A stretch of 64,000 nt of DNA from Cellulomonas sp. 73-92 (GTDB lineage Bacteria > Actinomycetota > Actinomycetes > Actinomycetales > Cellulomonadaceae), in contig NZ_MKTH01000008.1 of NCBI RefSeq assembly GCF_001898175.1, positions 124,001 through 188,000 of the forward strand, given 5' to 3'. Numbering within the stretch: the stretch's first letter is position 1; every line of letters begins with the position of its first letter. The translations under genes were made by a program, and so were the position numbers. The notes below the pieces were generated by a model. The model searched no databases. It saw only the letters and a program-made list of their open reading frames with translations, and was not told where the DNA came from. Of the stretch, positions 38,531-46,518 are shown piece after piece.

Positions 38531-40206
38531 CAGACGAGCCCTTCCGCCAGGGGACCCAGCGCGAGAACGGGGAAGAACGTCAGCGCGGTGATGATGAGAG
38601 CGACGCCCGCGACGAGGCCGACGAAGAGCGGCCGGTGCGTGGGCAACGTGCCGGCGGTCACGGGGACCTTGTCCTGCGCGGCGAGCGAGCCTGCCAGCGC
38701 CAGCACGAACACGATCGGCACGAAGCGTCCGACGAGCATCACCACGCCGAGCGCGGTGCTCATCCAGGGGGTGCTCGCCGTCAGCCCGGCGAAGGCCGAC
38801 CCGTTGTTGTTCGCGGCCGAGGTGAACGCGTAGAGGACCTCCGACAGGCCGTGGACGCCCGGGTTGAGGATCGACGTGCCCGTGACGCTCGCGCGCACCG
38901 AGGGGATCGCGAAGCTCAACGCCGTGCCGACGAGCACCAGGGCGGGCGTGAGGATCACGTACAGCCCCGCGAGCTTGATCTCCTTGGCCCCGATCCGCTT
39001 GCCGAGGTACTCCGGCGTCCGGCCGATCATCAGGCCGCCGAGGAAGACCGCGACGATCGCGACGACGAGGATGCCGTACAGGCCCGAGCCCACGCCACCG
39101 GGGGCGATCTCGCCGATCATCATGTTGAGCATCGGCATCATGCCGCCCAGCGCCGTCAGCGAGTCGTGCATCGAGTTGACCGCGCCGGTCGACGTCAACG
39201 TGCTCGACGTCCCGAACAGGGTGGAGCCGACGATGCCGAACCGTTGCTCCTTGCCCTCCATGGCCGCCCCCGCCAGCTGCGGGGCGGTGCCAGGGCCGTG
39301 CAGCTCGATGGCCGTGAAGACGACGAAGGAGGTGATGAAGAGGAGCGCCATCACCGCGAGGATCGCGTAGCCCTGCCGGTCGTCCCCGACCATGCGGCCG
39401 AACGTGCGCGGCAGCGAGAAGGGAATGAGCAGCAGCAGCACGATCTCGACGAGGTTGGTCCACTGGGTGGGGTTCTCGAAGGGGTGCGCCGAGTTGGCGT
39501 TGAAGAACCCGCCGCCGTTGGTGCCGAGCTCCTTGATCGCCTCCTGCGAGGCCACCGGCCCCCCGGGCAGCGTCTGCGTCCCGCCGGCGAGGGTGGTCAG
39601 GGCGTGGAACGGGTCGAAGTTCTGGATGACGCCGCCGATGAGCAGGACGATCGCGGCGACCACCGCCATCGGCAGCAGGATGCGGAACGTCCCACGCACC
39701 AGGTCGACCCAGAAGTTCCCGATCGTCCGCCTCTGGCGGTACGCGAAGCCGCGCACCAGGGCGATCGCCACGGCGATGCCGACGGCGGCCGAGACGAAAT
39801 TCTGCACGACGAGGCCTGCGAGCTGCACGGTGTAGCCGAGCGTCTGCTCAGGCGTGTACGACTGCCAGTTCGTGTTGGTGACGAACGACGCCGCCGTGTT
39901 GAACGAGAGGCCCGACGGGACCGCCGGCATCCCGAGGGAGTAGGGCAGCCAGTGCTGCACGCGCTGCAGCAGGTAGAGCAGCAGCACGCCGACGGCCGAG
40001 AACGCCAGGACGCTGCGCGTGTAGGCCCGCCACGACTGCTCGGACGCGGGGTCGACGCCGATCAGGCGGTACAGCCCGCGCTCGGCCCTCCAGTGCCGGG
40101 GGGACGTGTACACCCACGCCATGTAGTCGCCGAGCGGCCGGTACGCCGCCGCGAGCAGGAGCGCGACCGTCAGGAGCGACAGGGTCGCGAGCAGCCAGGA
40201 AGGCAT
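38530..40206 (-). CDS. kdpA: Potassium-transporting ATPase KdpA subunit
   Basis: 558 residues, ten membrane segments, K+-channel-like subunit that binds and passes potassium. Four selectivity-filter-like repeats are seen, including [35 protein letters not shown] and [13 protein letters not shown]. The ATG overlaps the kdpF stop (TGATG). Confidence 0.98.
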   Translation of the reverse strand: MPSWLLATLSLLTVALLLAAAYRPLGDYMAWVYTSPRHWRAERGLYRLIGVDPASEQSWRAYTRSVLAFSAVGVLLLYLLQRVQHWLPYSLGMPAVPSGLSFNTAASFVTNTNWQSYTPEQTLGYTVQLAGLVVQNFVSAAVGIAVAIALVRGFAYRQRRTIGNFWVDLVRGTFRILLPMAVVAAIVLLIGGVIQNFDPFHALTTLAGGTQTLPGGPVASQEAIKELGTNGGGFFNANSAHPFENPTQWTNLVEIVLLLLIPFSLPRTFGRMVGDDRQGYAILAVMALLFITSFVVFTAIELHGPGTAPQLAGAAMEGKEQRFGIVGSTLFGTSSTLTSTGAVNSMHDSLTALGGMMPMLNMMIGEIAPGGVGSGLYGILVVAIVAVFLGGLMIGRTPEYLGKRIGAKEIKLAGLYVILTPALVLVGTALSFAIPSVRASVTGTSILNPGVHGLSEVLYAFTSAANNNGSAFAGLTASTPWMSTALGVVMLVGRFVPIVFVLALAGSLAAQDKVPVTAGTLPTHRPLFVGLVAGVALIITALTFFPVLALGPLAEGLV

Positions 40207-40295
40207 CAGAACCTCTCCGGCTTCAGGAGGGCGTACACGAGGTAGACGAGGGCGGCCGCACCGAGGACGGCGGCCACGATCTCGAAGACGATCAC
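40206..40295 (-). CDS. kdpF: KdpF, small subunit of the potassium ATPase
   Basis: 29 residues beginning at GTG 40295: a single membrane helix followed by LLKPERF, the typical KdpF C-terminus. Stabilises the complex. GTG overlaps the stop of the preceding small frame (GTGA), and its own stop overlaps kdpA. Confidence 0.9.
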   Translation of the reverse strand: MIVFEIVAAVLGAAALVYLVYALLKPERF

Positions 40296-40375
40296 AGCTT
40301 CTCGACCGCCTTCGCGATCAGGCCGACCAACGCGAACAGGGCGATCACGCCCAGGACGTAGACGACGTCCAGCAC
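40292..40375 (-). CDS. Additional 27-residue membrane peptide heading the kdp operon
   Basis: Begins at GTG 40375 with GGAG upstream and encodes [18 protein letters not shown] followed by LIAKAVEKL: one membrane helix and a short basic C-terminus. It is coupled to kdpF by a GTGA overlap, exactly as the other kdp genes are coupled to each other. Similar short frames seem familiar from other actinomycete kdp operons but I know of no assigned function. It may be a further accessory peptide of KdpFABC. Too short for ordinary gene finding. Confidence 0.65.
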   Translation of the reverse strand: MLDVVYVLGVIALFALVGLIAKAVEKL

Positions 40376-40474
40376 GGGGACTCCGATCGAGCACCAGCGG
40401 GCCGCAGGGGACCGCGCGCCGACGATCGGCGCCGCCCACGATGCAACCGCGGAGACGGGCGCGGGCGGCGGATC

Positions 40475-40525
40475 CTGACGCATCGCTGACGCGGGGCGGT
40501 GCCAACGCTGACGCTCCGCTGACGC
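40475..40525 (-). promoter_or_regulatory. Phased heptamer array upstream of kdpF operon (candidate KdpE sites)
   Basis: CTGACGC at 40475, 40486, 40508 and 40519, i.e. spaced 11, 22 and 11 bp, all on the same face of the helix. On the strand that is transcribed it reads GCGTCAG. OmpR-type regulators such as KdpE bind direct repeats with about 11-bp spacing. Confidence 0.65.
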
Positions 40526-40533
40526 CCCGTCGC

Positions 40534-41139
40534 TCAGGCGCGGCCCACGGGGTCCACGCGCTCCGGGTCGGGGGCCAGGAGGCCGCCCACCTGGTCGTAG
40601 ACGCACCGCCACACCCCCTGGTACTCGGACTCGCAGAGCTCGCCGTCGGCGAGCGCGTCGTCGGCCGCGCACAGCAGCTCGCCGAGCAGGCGCACCCGGG
40701 CGACACCCACCACGTCGTCGAGCGCGGCGCTCTCGCCGGGGTCCTCCGCCCACACCTGGCGGACCGCCCGCCGCTCCGGCAGGGCCGAGGCGCCGAGGGC
40801 CAGGAACCCGCCGAGGTAGGCCAGGCACCCAGTCACGGCGGCGAGCAGGGGGTCGGCCACCACCGAGGCCGCGAGCCCGACGCCGACCGAGACCACCGCG
40901 CCGGTGACCGGCCAGGCGCGCCAGGCCCGCACCCGCAGGCGGGCGCCCGCGCCGACCCCCGGCGGGTAGACGACGAGCCGGTAGCGCGTGACGCCGTACG
41001 GCAGCGCATCGGCGTCGACGCGACCCCAGCGGCGGGGAGCCGTGACGCCGCGTGCCGCTCCAGCGGCCGAGCGCAACCCTCCGGGCAGCCTCACGAGCCC
41101 AGCGTCCGCCGCGGCCGGCCGGCCGGCGCCGATCCTCAC
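40534..41139 (-). CDS. Membrane protein of unknown function inside the kdp locus (DUF6611-like)
   Basis: 201 residues from GTG 41139 (GGGG upstream; the frame extends further up without clear sense). A conserved-looking YRLVVYPPGVGAGARLRVRAWRAWPVTG leads into two membrane helices (about 80-125), then a soluble C-terminal domain with charged helices (LDDVVGVARVRLLGELL, ESEYQGVWRCVYDQVG). It resembles what I remember as DUF6611 but I am not sure. It lies between the divergent kdpFABC and kdpDE operons and has its own pair of CTGACG repeats just upstream, so it may be potassium-regulated. Confidence 0.6.
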   Translation of the reverse strand: MRIGAGRPAAADAGLVRLPGGLRSAAGAARGVTAPRRWGRVDADALPYGVTRYRLVVYPPGVGAGARLRVRAWRAWPVTGAVVSVGVGLAASVVADPLLAAVTGCLAYLGGFLALGASALPERRAVRQVWAEDPGESAALDDVVGVARVRLLGELLCAADDALADGELCESEYQGVWRCVYDQVGGLLAPDPERVDPVGRA

Positions 41140-41166
41140 GGGACCCCAACGGTGGCCGGGGCTCTC

Positions 41167-41252
41167 CTGACGTTCTCCTGACGCTCGCCGTCGCGGCTCG
41201 GGCGCGTGCCGGAACGTCAAGATCGCGTCAGGAGGCGTAGGCGAAACGTCAG
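41167..41252. promoter_or_regulatory. Two further heptamer arrays between the unknown gene and kdpD
   Basis: CTGACGT/CTGACGC at 41167 and 41178 (11 bp) point leftward to the gene starting at 41139. ACGTCAA, GCGTCAG and ACGTCAG at 41214, 41225 and 41246 (11 and 21 bp) point rightward to kdpD. Orientation relative to the downstream gene is the same as at kdpF. Confidence 0.6.
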
Positions 41253-41345
41253 GAACCCGTGACCAGGCCTCCCGGCACGCGACAGTCGTCCCGTGCAGCC
41301 CTGCACGCCCTCGTGCGACGCGCCGCGGACCGGGAGGATGGCACC

Positions 41346-43853
41346 ATGAACGCCGCTGAGCACGGCCGCGGCCACCTCATCGTCTACTTCGGCGCGGCAC
41401 CCGGCGTCGGCAAGACCTACGCGATGCTCGACGAGGCGCACCGGCGGAGGTCACGCGGCACGGACGTCGTCGTCGGCCTCATCGAGACCCACGGCCGGCC
41501 CGCCACGGCGGCGCTCGTCGACGGCCTGGAGGTCGTGCCGCGGCGGACCGTGACCTACCGCGGCGTGTCGCTCACGGAGCTCGACGTGCCGGCGGTCGTC
41601 GCGCGGTCGCCGCACGTGGTGCTCGTCGACGAGCTCGCGCACACCAACGCGCCCGGCAGCGTGCACCCGAAGCGCTGGCAGGACGTCGAGGACCTGCTCG
41701 CCGCGGGGATCGACGTCATCACCACCGTCAACGTGCAGCACCTGGAGTCCCTCGTCGACGCGGTCGAGGCCGTCACCGGCGTGCGGCAGCGCGAGACCGT
41801 GCCGGACGCGATCGTGCGCAACGCCGACCAGATCCAGCTCGTCGACCTCTCGCCCCAGGCGCTGCGGCGCCGGCTGGCCCACGGCAACGTGTACCAGGCC
41901 GAGCAGATCGACGCGTCGCTCTCGTCGTACTTCCGCGTGGGCAACCTGACGGCCCTGCGCGAGCTCGCGCTCCTCTGGCTGGCCGACCGCGTCGACGACG
42001 CGATGACCGCCTACCGCCAGGAGCACGCGATCGGCGCGCCCTGGCCGACGCGCGAGCGGATCGTCGTCGCCGTCACCGGCGGTCCGGAGACGGACACCCT
42101 GCTGCGCCGCGGCGCGCGGCTCGCGCAGCGCGCCCCCGGCTCCGAGCTGCTCGCCGTCCACGTCCTCGTGACGGACGGCCTGCCCGGGGCGCCGCCCCAG
42201 GCGCTCGCCGCGCACCGCCAGCTCGTCGAGTCGCTCGGCGGCACCTTCCACACCGTGGTGGGCGAGAACGTGGCCAGCGCGGTGGTGGAGTTCGCCAACG
42301 GGGTCAACGCGACCATGATCGTCGTCGGCGTCACCCGGCGGTCTCGCTGGCGGCAGGCGCTGTCCGAGTCGACCGACGTCGAGATCGCCCGCCTCGCCGG
42401 GTCGATCGACGTCCACCTCGTCACGCACCAGCTGGCGCGCGCCGGGATCCCGAAGCCCGGGCGTGCCTCGGCGCTGTCGCGCCAACGGCAGACCGCCGGC
42501 TGGGTCGCCGCCATCCTCCTGCCCGCGGTGCTGACGACGGCACTGCTCCCGCTGCGGTCGCACCTCGGCTTCCCGACCCTCCTCATGGTGTTCCTCGCGG
42601 GCACGGTGGGGGTGGCGCTGCTGGGCGGCCTGTGGCCAGCCGTGGCCATGGCCGTCATCGGCTTCCTCACGCTGAACTGGTTCTTCACCGAGCCCGTCGG
42701 GCGGTTCACGATCGCCGAGCCGGAGAACGCCTTCGCGCTCGTCGTCTTCGTGCTCGTCGCTGTCGCGGTCGCCAGCGTGGTGGACCTCGCGGCGCGGCGC
42801 TCCGCGGAGGCCTACCGCAGCCGCGCCGAGGCCTCGGCCCTCGCGTCCGTGTCGCGCTCGGTGCTGCAGGGCGGCGACACGGCCGAGGCGGTGGTCGACC
42901 GGGTGCGGGAGACGTTCGGCCAGGGCTCGGTCGCGCTGCTCGAGCGGGCCGACGTCGGCACGTGGGCGTGCGTGGCCTCGTCGGGCACCGAGCCGGCAGC
43001 GACCCCGTCCGACGCCGACACCGTGGCCGACGTCGACGACCACCGCGTGCTCGCGCTGCGCGGCCGGCCCCTGCCGGCCGGCGACCGGCGCGCGCTCGAG
43101 GCGTTCGCGTCGCAGGCGGGCGTCGTCTTCGAGCAGCGCCGGCTGCGCGCCCAGGCCGAGCAGGCGCGGCTGCTCGAGCAGGCGGACGCCGCGCGGACCG
43201 CGCTGCTGGCCGCCGTCTCGCACGACCTGCGCACCCCGCTGGCGACGATCCGCGCCTCCGTGGACGCACTGACCTCGCCCGGGCTCGAGCTCGGCGAGGG
43301 CGACCGCGAGGACCTGGTCCGCACGCTGGCGGCGGCCACGACGCGGCTGGAGCGGCTCATCGCCAACCTCCTCGACATGTCCCGCCTCCAGACAGGTGGC
43401 CTGCACCCGGCGCTGCGGGCGGCGAGCCTCGAGGAGGTGGTCCCGGTGGTCGTCGAGCCCTACGGGCGCAGGGTCCGGCTCGACGTCCCCGAGGACCTGC
43501 CGCTGGTCCACACCGACCCCGGACTCCTCGAGCGCGTGCTGGACAACGTCACGTCGAACGCGGTGCGGCACTCGCCGCCGGACGAGCCGGTGCTGGTGCT
43601 TGCCTCGGCGAGCGACCGTGAGGTGGAGGTCCGCGTCATCGACCGCGGTCCGGGCGTGCCCGAGGCGGACCGCGCGGCGATCTTCGAGCCCTTCCGGCGG
43701 CTGTCCGACAACCACCCGGACGGCGTGGGTCTCGGCCTGGCGGTCGCCAACGGCCTGGCCACCGCGGTCGGCGCCGACCTGTCCGCCGAGGACACCCCCG
43801 GCGGCGGCCTCACCATGGTGCTCCGCGTCCCTCGCGAGGAGGTGAACGCGTGA
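41346..43853 (+). CDS. kdpD: Sensor histidine kinase KdpD
   Basis: 835 residues. N-terminal KdpD domain with Walker A GAAPGVGKT (16-24) and DELAHTNAPGS; a UspA-like domain (about 240-365); four membrane segments (about 390-485); a GAF-like region; then the kinase core with His626 in AAVSHDLRTPLAT, an N box DNVTSNAVRHSP and G boxes DRGPGVPEADR and GVGLGLAVANGLA. Senses potassium limitation and phosphorylates KdpE. GGGAGG lies before ATG 41346. The stop overlaps kdpE (GTGA). Confidence 0.97.
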   Translation: MNAAEHGRGHLIVYFGAAPGVGKTYAMLDEAHRRRSRGTDVVVGLIETHGRPATAALVDGLEVVPRRTVTYRGVSLTELDVPAVVARSPHVVLVDELAHTNAPGSVHPKRWQDVEDLLAAGIDVITTVNVQHLESLVDAVEAVTGVRQRETVPDAIVRNADQIQLVDLSPQALRRRLAHGNVYQAEQIDASLSSYFRVGNLTALRELALLWLADRVDDAMTAYRQEHAIGAPWPTRERIVVAVTGGPETDTLLRRGARLAQRAPGSELLAVHVLVTDGLPGAPPQALAAHRQLVESLGGTFHTVVGENVASAVVEFANGVNATMIVVGVTRRSRWRQALSESTDVEIARLAGSIDVHLVTHQLARAGIPKPGRASALSRQRQTAGWVAAILLPAVLTTALLPLRSHLGFPTLLMVFLAGTVGVALLGGLWPAVAMAVIGFLTLNWFFTEPVGRFTIAEPENAFALVVFVLVAVAVASVVDLAARRSAEAYRSRAEASALASVSRSVLQGGDTAEAVVDRVRETFGQGSVALLERADVGTWACVASSGTEPAATPSDADTVADVDDHRVLALRGRPLPAGDRRALEAFASQAGVVFEQRRLRAQAEQARLLEQADAARTALLAAVSHDLRTPLATIRASVDALTSPGLELGEGDREDLVRTLAAATTRLERLIANLLDMSRLQTGGLHPALRAASLEEVVPVVVEPYGRRVRLDVPEDLPLVHTDPGLLERVLDNVTSNAVRHSPPDEPVLVLASASDREVEVRVIDRGPGVPEADRAAIFEPFRRLSDNHPDGVGLGLAVANGLATAVGADLSAEDTPGGGLTMVLRVPREEVNA

Positions 43854-44536
43854 CGGCCTCGCGGGTGCTCGTCGTCGACGACGAGGTGGGCCTGGCGCGC
43901 GCCCTGTCCATCACGCTGCGCGCGGTCGGCTGGGACGTGCGGGTGGCCAACGACGGGAGGTCGGCGCTGCGGGAGGCGGCCGCATGGCACCCGGACGTGG
44001 TGCTGCTCGACCTCGGGCTGCCGGACATGTCGGGCTTCGAGGTGATCGAGGCGCTGCGCGGCTGGACGCGGGTGCCGATCGTCGTGCTCTCCGCCCGGCA
44101 GCACGGCGAGGACAAGGTGGACGCCCTCGACGCCGGCGCCGACGACTACGTCACCAAGCCGTTCGGCATGGACGAGCTGCTCGCGCGGCTGCGCGCGGCC
44201 GTGCGGCGCGCCCAGCCGGTCGACGACGGCGGCGACACGGTGGTGGTCGCGGGCGACCTCGAGATCGACCTCGCCCGCCGGCTGGTGCTCCGCGACGGCG
44301 CGGAGGTGCGGCTGACGCCCACCGAGTGGGCGATGCTCGAGGTGCTCGTCCGCAGCTCCGGGCGGCTCGTGCCGCGCAAGCAGCTGCTCCAGGCCGTGTG
44401 GGGACCGGGCTACTCGGAGGAGACGAACTACCTGCGCGTCTACAGCGCGCAGCTGCGCCGCAAGCTCGAGGCCGACCCCGCCAACCCGCGGCACGTCATC
44501 ACGCACCCCGGCGCCGGCTACCGCTTCGAGCCGTAG
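43850..44536 (+). CDS. kdpE: Response regulator KdpE
   Basis: 228 residues. Receiver domain with Asp9-11 acidic pocket, phosphorylation site Asp54 in VVLLDLGLPD and Lys103 in YVTKPFG; OmpR-type winged helix DNA-binding domain (LTPTEWAMLEVLV, then YLRVYSAQLRRKLE and GAGYRF). GTG 43850 overlaps the kdpD stop. Expected to bind the phased repeats found in front of kdpF, the unknown gene and kdpD. Confidence 0.97.
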   Translation: MTASRVLVVDDEVGLARALSITLRAVGWDVRVANDGRSALREAAAWHPDVVLLDLGLPDMSGFEVIEALRGWTRVPIVVLSARQHGEDKVDALDAGADDYVTKPFGMDELLARLRAAVRRAQPVDDGGDTVVVAGDLEIDLARRLVLRDGAEVRLTPTEWAMLEVLVRSSGRLVPRKQLLQAVWGPGYSEETNYLRVYSAQLRRKLEADPANPRHVITHPGAGYRFEP

Positions 44537-44577
44537 CGTCGCTGGCGGGCCGCACCCGGCCGGAGGACGATCGCGTC

Positions 44578-44976
44578 GTGCGCGGCTTCCTCGACGCCAG
44601 GCGGGTGGTCCAGCTCGCCGCGCTGGCCCTCGCCGCGGCCGCCGCGGCCTACCTCCTGAGCGACCGGGCGAGCGGTGCGACGACGTCCGACGCGGGGTCT
44701 GCCGCCCCGGCCGCCACGCTCGTCGACGTGGAGGGCCGCTGGGTGATCTGGCTCCTGCTCACCCCGGTGCTGCTCGTCGCCACCCATGCGCTGTGGCGCG
44801 GGCGGGGCAGGACGGCCGCGATCGTCGCCGGTACCACCCTGCTCTTCCTCCTCTGCGTCGCCGGTGCGTTGACCATCGGCATCTTCTTCATGCCGGCCGC
44901 CCTGGTGAGCGGTCTGGCGTTGCTCGTCCCGGCGCGCACGACGAGCAGCCGGCGCAACGCGTCGGCGCCGACCTGA
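44578..44976 (+). CDS. Small membrane protein of unknown function
   Basis: 132 residues with three hydrophobic segments (VVQLAALALAAAAAAYLL, WVIWLLLTPVLLVATHAL, and TTLLFLLCVAGALTIGIFF) and a basic C-terminal tail. No motif recognised. GTG 44578 is chosen; GGAGG lies 11 bases upstream and GACGAT six bases upstream could be a leaderless -10 box. It starts 41 bp after kdpE on the same strand. Confidence 0.5.
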   Translation: MRGFLDARRVVQLAALALAAAAAAYLLSDRASGATTSDAGSAAPAATLVDVEGRWVIWLLLTPVLLVATHALWRGRGRTAAIVAGTTLLFLLCVAGALTIGIFFMPAALVSGLALLVPARTTSSRRNASAPT

Positions 44977-45029
44977 GCCCTGGCGAATTTCCCGTCGAGC
45001 CGCGGGCTCGGCCGCCCTAGCCTGGCGGG

Positions 45030-45377
45030 ATGATCCCCGGGCACTGGCAGGCGGTGGCACGCTCCGACGGCGAGACGGTGGGCTACGTCGAGGCGGCGGA
45101 CGACGGCTTCGTCGGGCGCGACCTGCTCGGCTCCGCGCTGGGCCGCACCCCGTCGCGCGACGAGGCCAGGGCGCTCGTCGTCGACCGCGGCCTGGCGAGC
45201 CTCGATGGCTCGTGGGACTGGACCGACGGGTCCGGCGAGACGCGGCGTGTGCACGTCGTCCACGTGCGGCCGGGGCGCGCGACCGTCAGCACCGGCCACC
45301 CGAACGTGGTCGGCGCCCCCGGCGAGCGGTTCGAGGTGGAGCTCCCGGTGGACCCGGCGAGGTTCCGGCCGGCGTGA
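45030..45377 (+). CDS. Hypothetical protein
   Basis: 115 residues, soluble, beta-rich and rich in charged residues (WDWTDGSGETRRVHVVHVRPG). I do not recognise a family. ATG 45030 lies six bases after TAGCCT, so a leaderless start is likely; no ribosome site is seen. The following gene starts 81 bp downstream. Confidence 0.55.
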   Translation: MIPGHWQAVARSDGETVGYVEAADDGFVGRDLLGSALGRTPSRDEARALVVDRGLASLDGSWDWTDGSGETRRVHVVHVRPGRATVSTGHPNVVGAPGERFEVELPVDPARFRPA

Positions 45378-45458
45378 TGCGCCACCGCGCGCCGGTCGAC
45401 GCCGCGGCCCGGCAGACTGGACCTCGACCGCCGGGGCCCTGAGCAGGAGGAGCGCGCC

Positions 45459-46436
45459 ATGGAACACGTCAGGCTGGGCAGCAGCGGGCTGCGGGTGTCG
45501 GCGATCGTGCTGGGGTGCATGAGCTACGGCGACCCGAGCCGCGGGTCGCACGGCTGGACCCTGCCGGAGGAGCAGAGCCGGCCGTTCATCCGGCAGGCCC
45601 TGGAGGCCGGGATCACCACGTTCGACACCGCGGACGTCTACTCCGACGGCACCAGCGAGGAGTTCGTCGGGCGTGCCCTGAAGGACATGGCTCCCCGCGA
45701 GGAGGTCGTCATCGCGACGAAGGTCCACGGCCGGATGCACCCCGGCCCGCACGGGGCCGGCCTCTCCCGGGTCCACATCATGCAGGCGATCGACGCGAGC
45801 CTCCGGCGGCTCGGCACCGACCACGTCGACCTCTACCAGATCCACCGCTTCGACCCGACGGTGCCGGTCGAGGAGACGATGGAGGCGCTGCACGACGTGG
45901 TGAAGGCGGGCAAGGCCCGGTACCTCGGCGCCTCGTCGATGTACGCGTGGCAGCTCGCGCAGCTGCAGTACACCGCTGATCTCGGCGGCTGGACCCGGTT
46001 CGTGTCGATGCAGGACCAGTACAACCTCCTCATGCGCGAGGAGGAGCGCGAGATGCACCCGTTCTGCCTCGACCAGGGCGTCGGCGTCATCCCGTGGAGC
46101 CCGCTGGCGCGCGGACGCGTCACGCGGCCGTGGGGCACGACGACCTCGCGCACGCAGACCGACGAGTTCGGCGCGACGCTCTACCACCAGCAGGAGGCCG
46201 CCGACCGCGCGATCGTCGACGCGGTGGCCTCCGTGGCGGAAGCGCGCGGGGTGCCGATGGCGCAGGTCGCGCTCGCGTGGGTGCGCCAGCAGCCGGCCGT
46301 CACGGCGCCCATCGTGGGCGCCACGAAGCCGGAGCACCTGACGGACGCGATCGCGTCCGTCGAGATCACGCTGGAGCCCGACGAGCTCGCGGCCCTCGCC
46401 GCGCCGTACGTGCCGCAGCACCCCGAGGGGTTCTAG
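45459..46436 (+). CDS. Aldo/keto reductase
   Basis: 325 residues with the (beta/alpha)8 fold signatures: start MEHVRLGSSGLRVSAIVLGCM, catalytic Asp and Tyr in TFDTADVYSDG, Lys in IATKVHG, and His in YQIHRFD; the C-terminal IVGATKPEHLTDAI binds NADP. Closest in style to the YghZ/Gpr group of aldehyde reductases. A strong AGGAGGAG ribosome site precedes the ATG. Substrate unknown. It converges with the GH31 gene across a terminator. Confidence 0.92.
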   Translation: MEHVRLGSSGLRVSAIVLGCMSYGDPSRGSHGWTLPEEQSRPFIRQALEAGITTFDTADVYSDGTSEEFVGRALKDMAPREEVVIATKVHGRMHPGPHGAGLSRVHIMQAIDASLRRLGTDHVDLYQIHRFDPTVPVEETMEALHDVVKAGKARYLGASSMYAWQLAQLQYTADLGGWTRFVSMQDQYNLLMREEEREMHPFCLDQGVGVIPWSPLARGRVTRPWGTTTSRTQTDEFGATLYHQQEAADRAIVDAVASVAEARGVPMAQVALAWVRQQPAVTAPIVGATKPEHLTDAIASVEITLEPDELAALAAPYVPQHPEGF

Positions 46437-46445
46437 CGCCGGTCC

Positions 46446-46484
46446 GGGTGGACCTCCAGGCGCGGCACGACTGGAGGTCCACCC
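46446..46484. terminator. Bidirectional terminator between aldo/keto reductase and GH31 genes
   Basis: Perfect 14-bp stem (GGGTGGACCTCCAG and its complement) with an 11-base loop, located ten bases after the aldo/keto reductase stop and 34 bp beyond the leftward GH31 stop. Confidence 0.8.
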
Positions 46485-46518
46485 ACGGCGATCGGGCTGA
46501 CGCGGCCTCGACCGGCGC

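Noticed and set aside
40376..40474. Riboswitch (for example c-di-AMP type) in front of the kdp operon
   Set aside because: I could not find the conserved helices or core motifs of such an RNA in the roughly 100-base leader; the phased heptamers explain regulation better.
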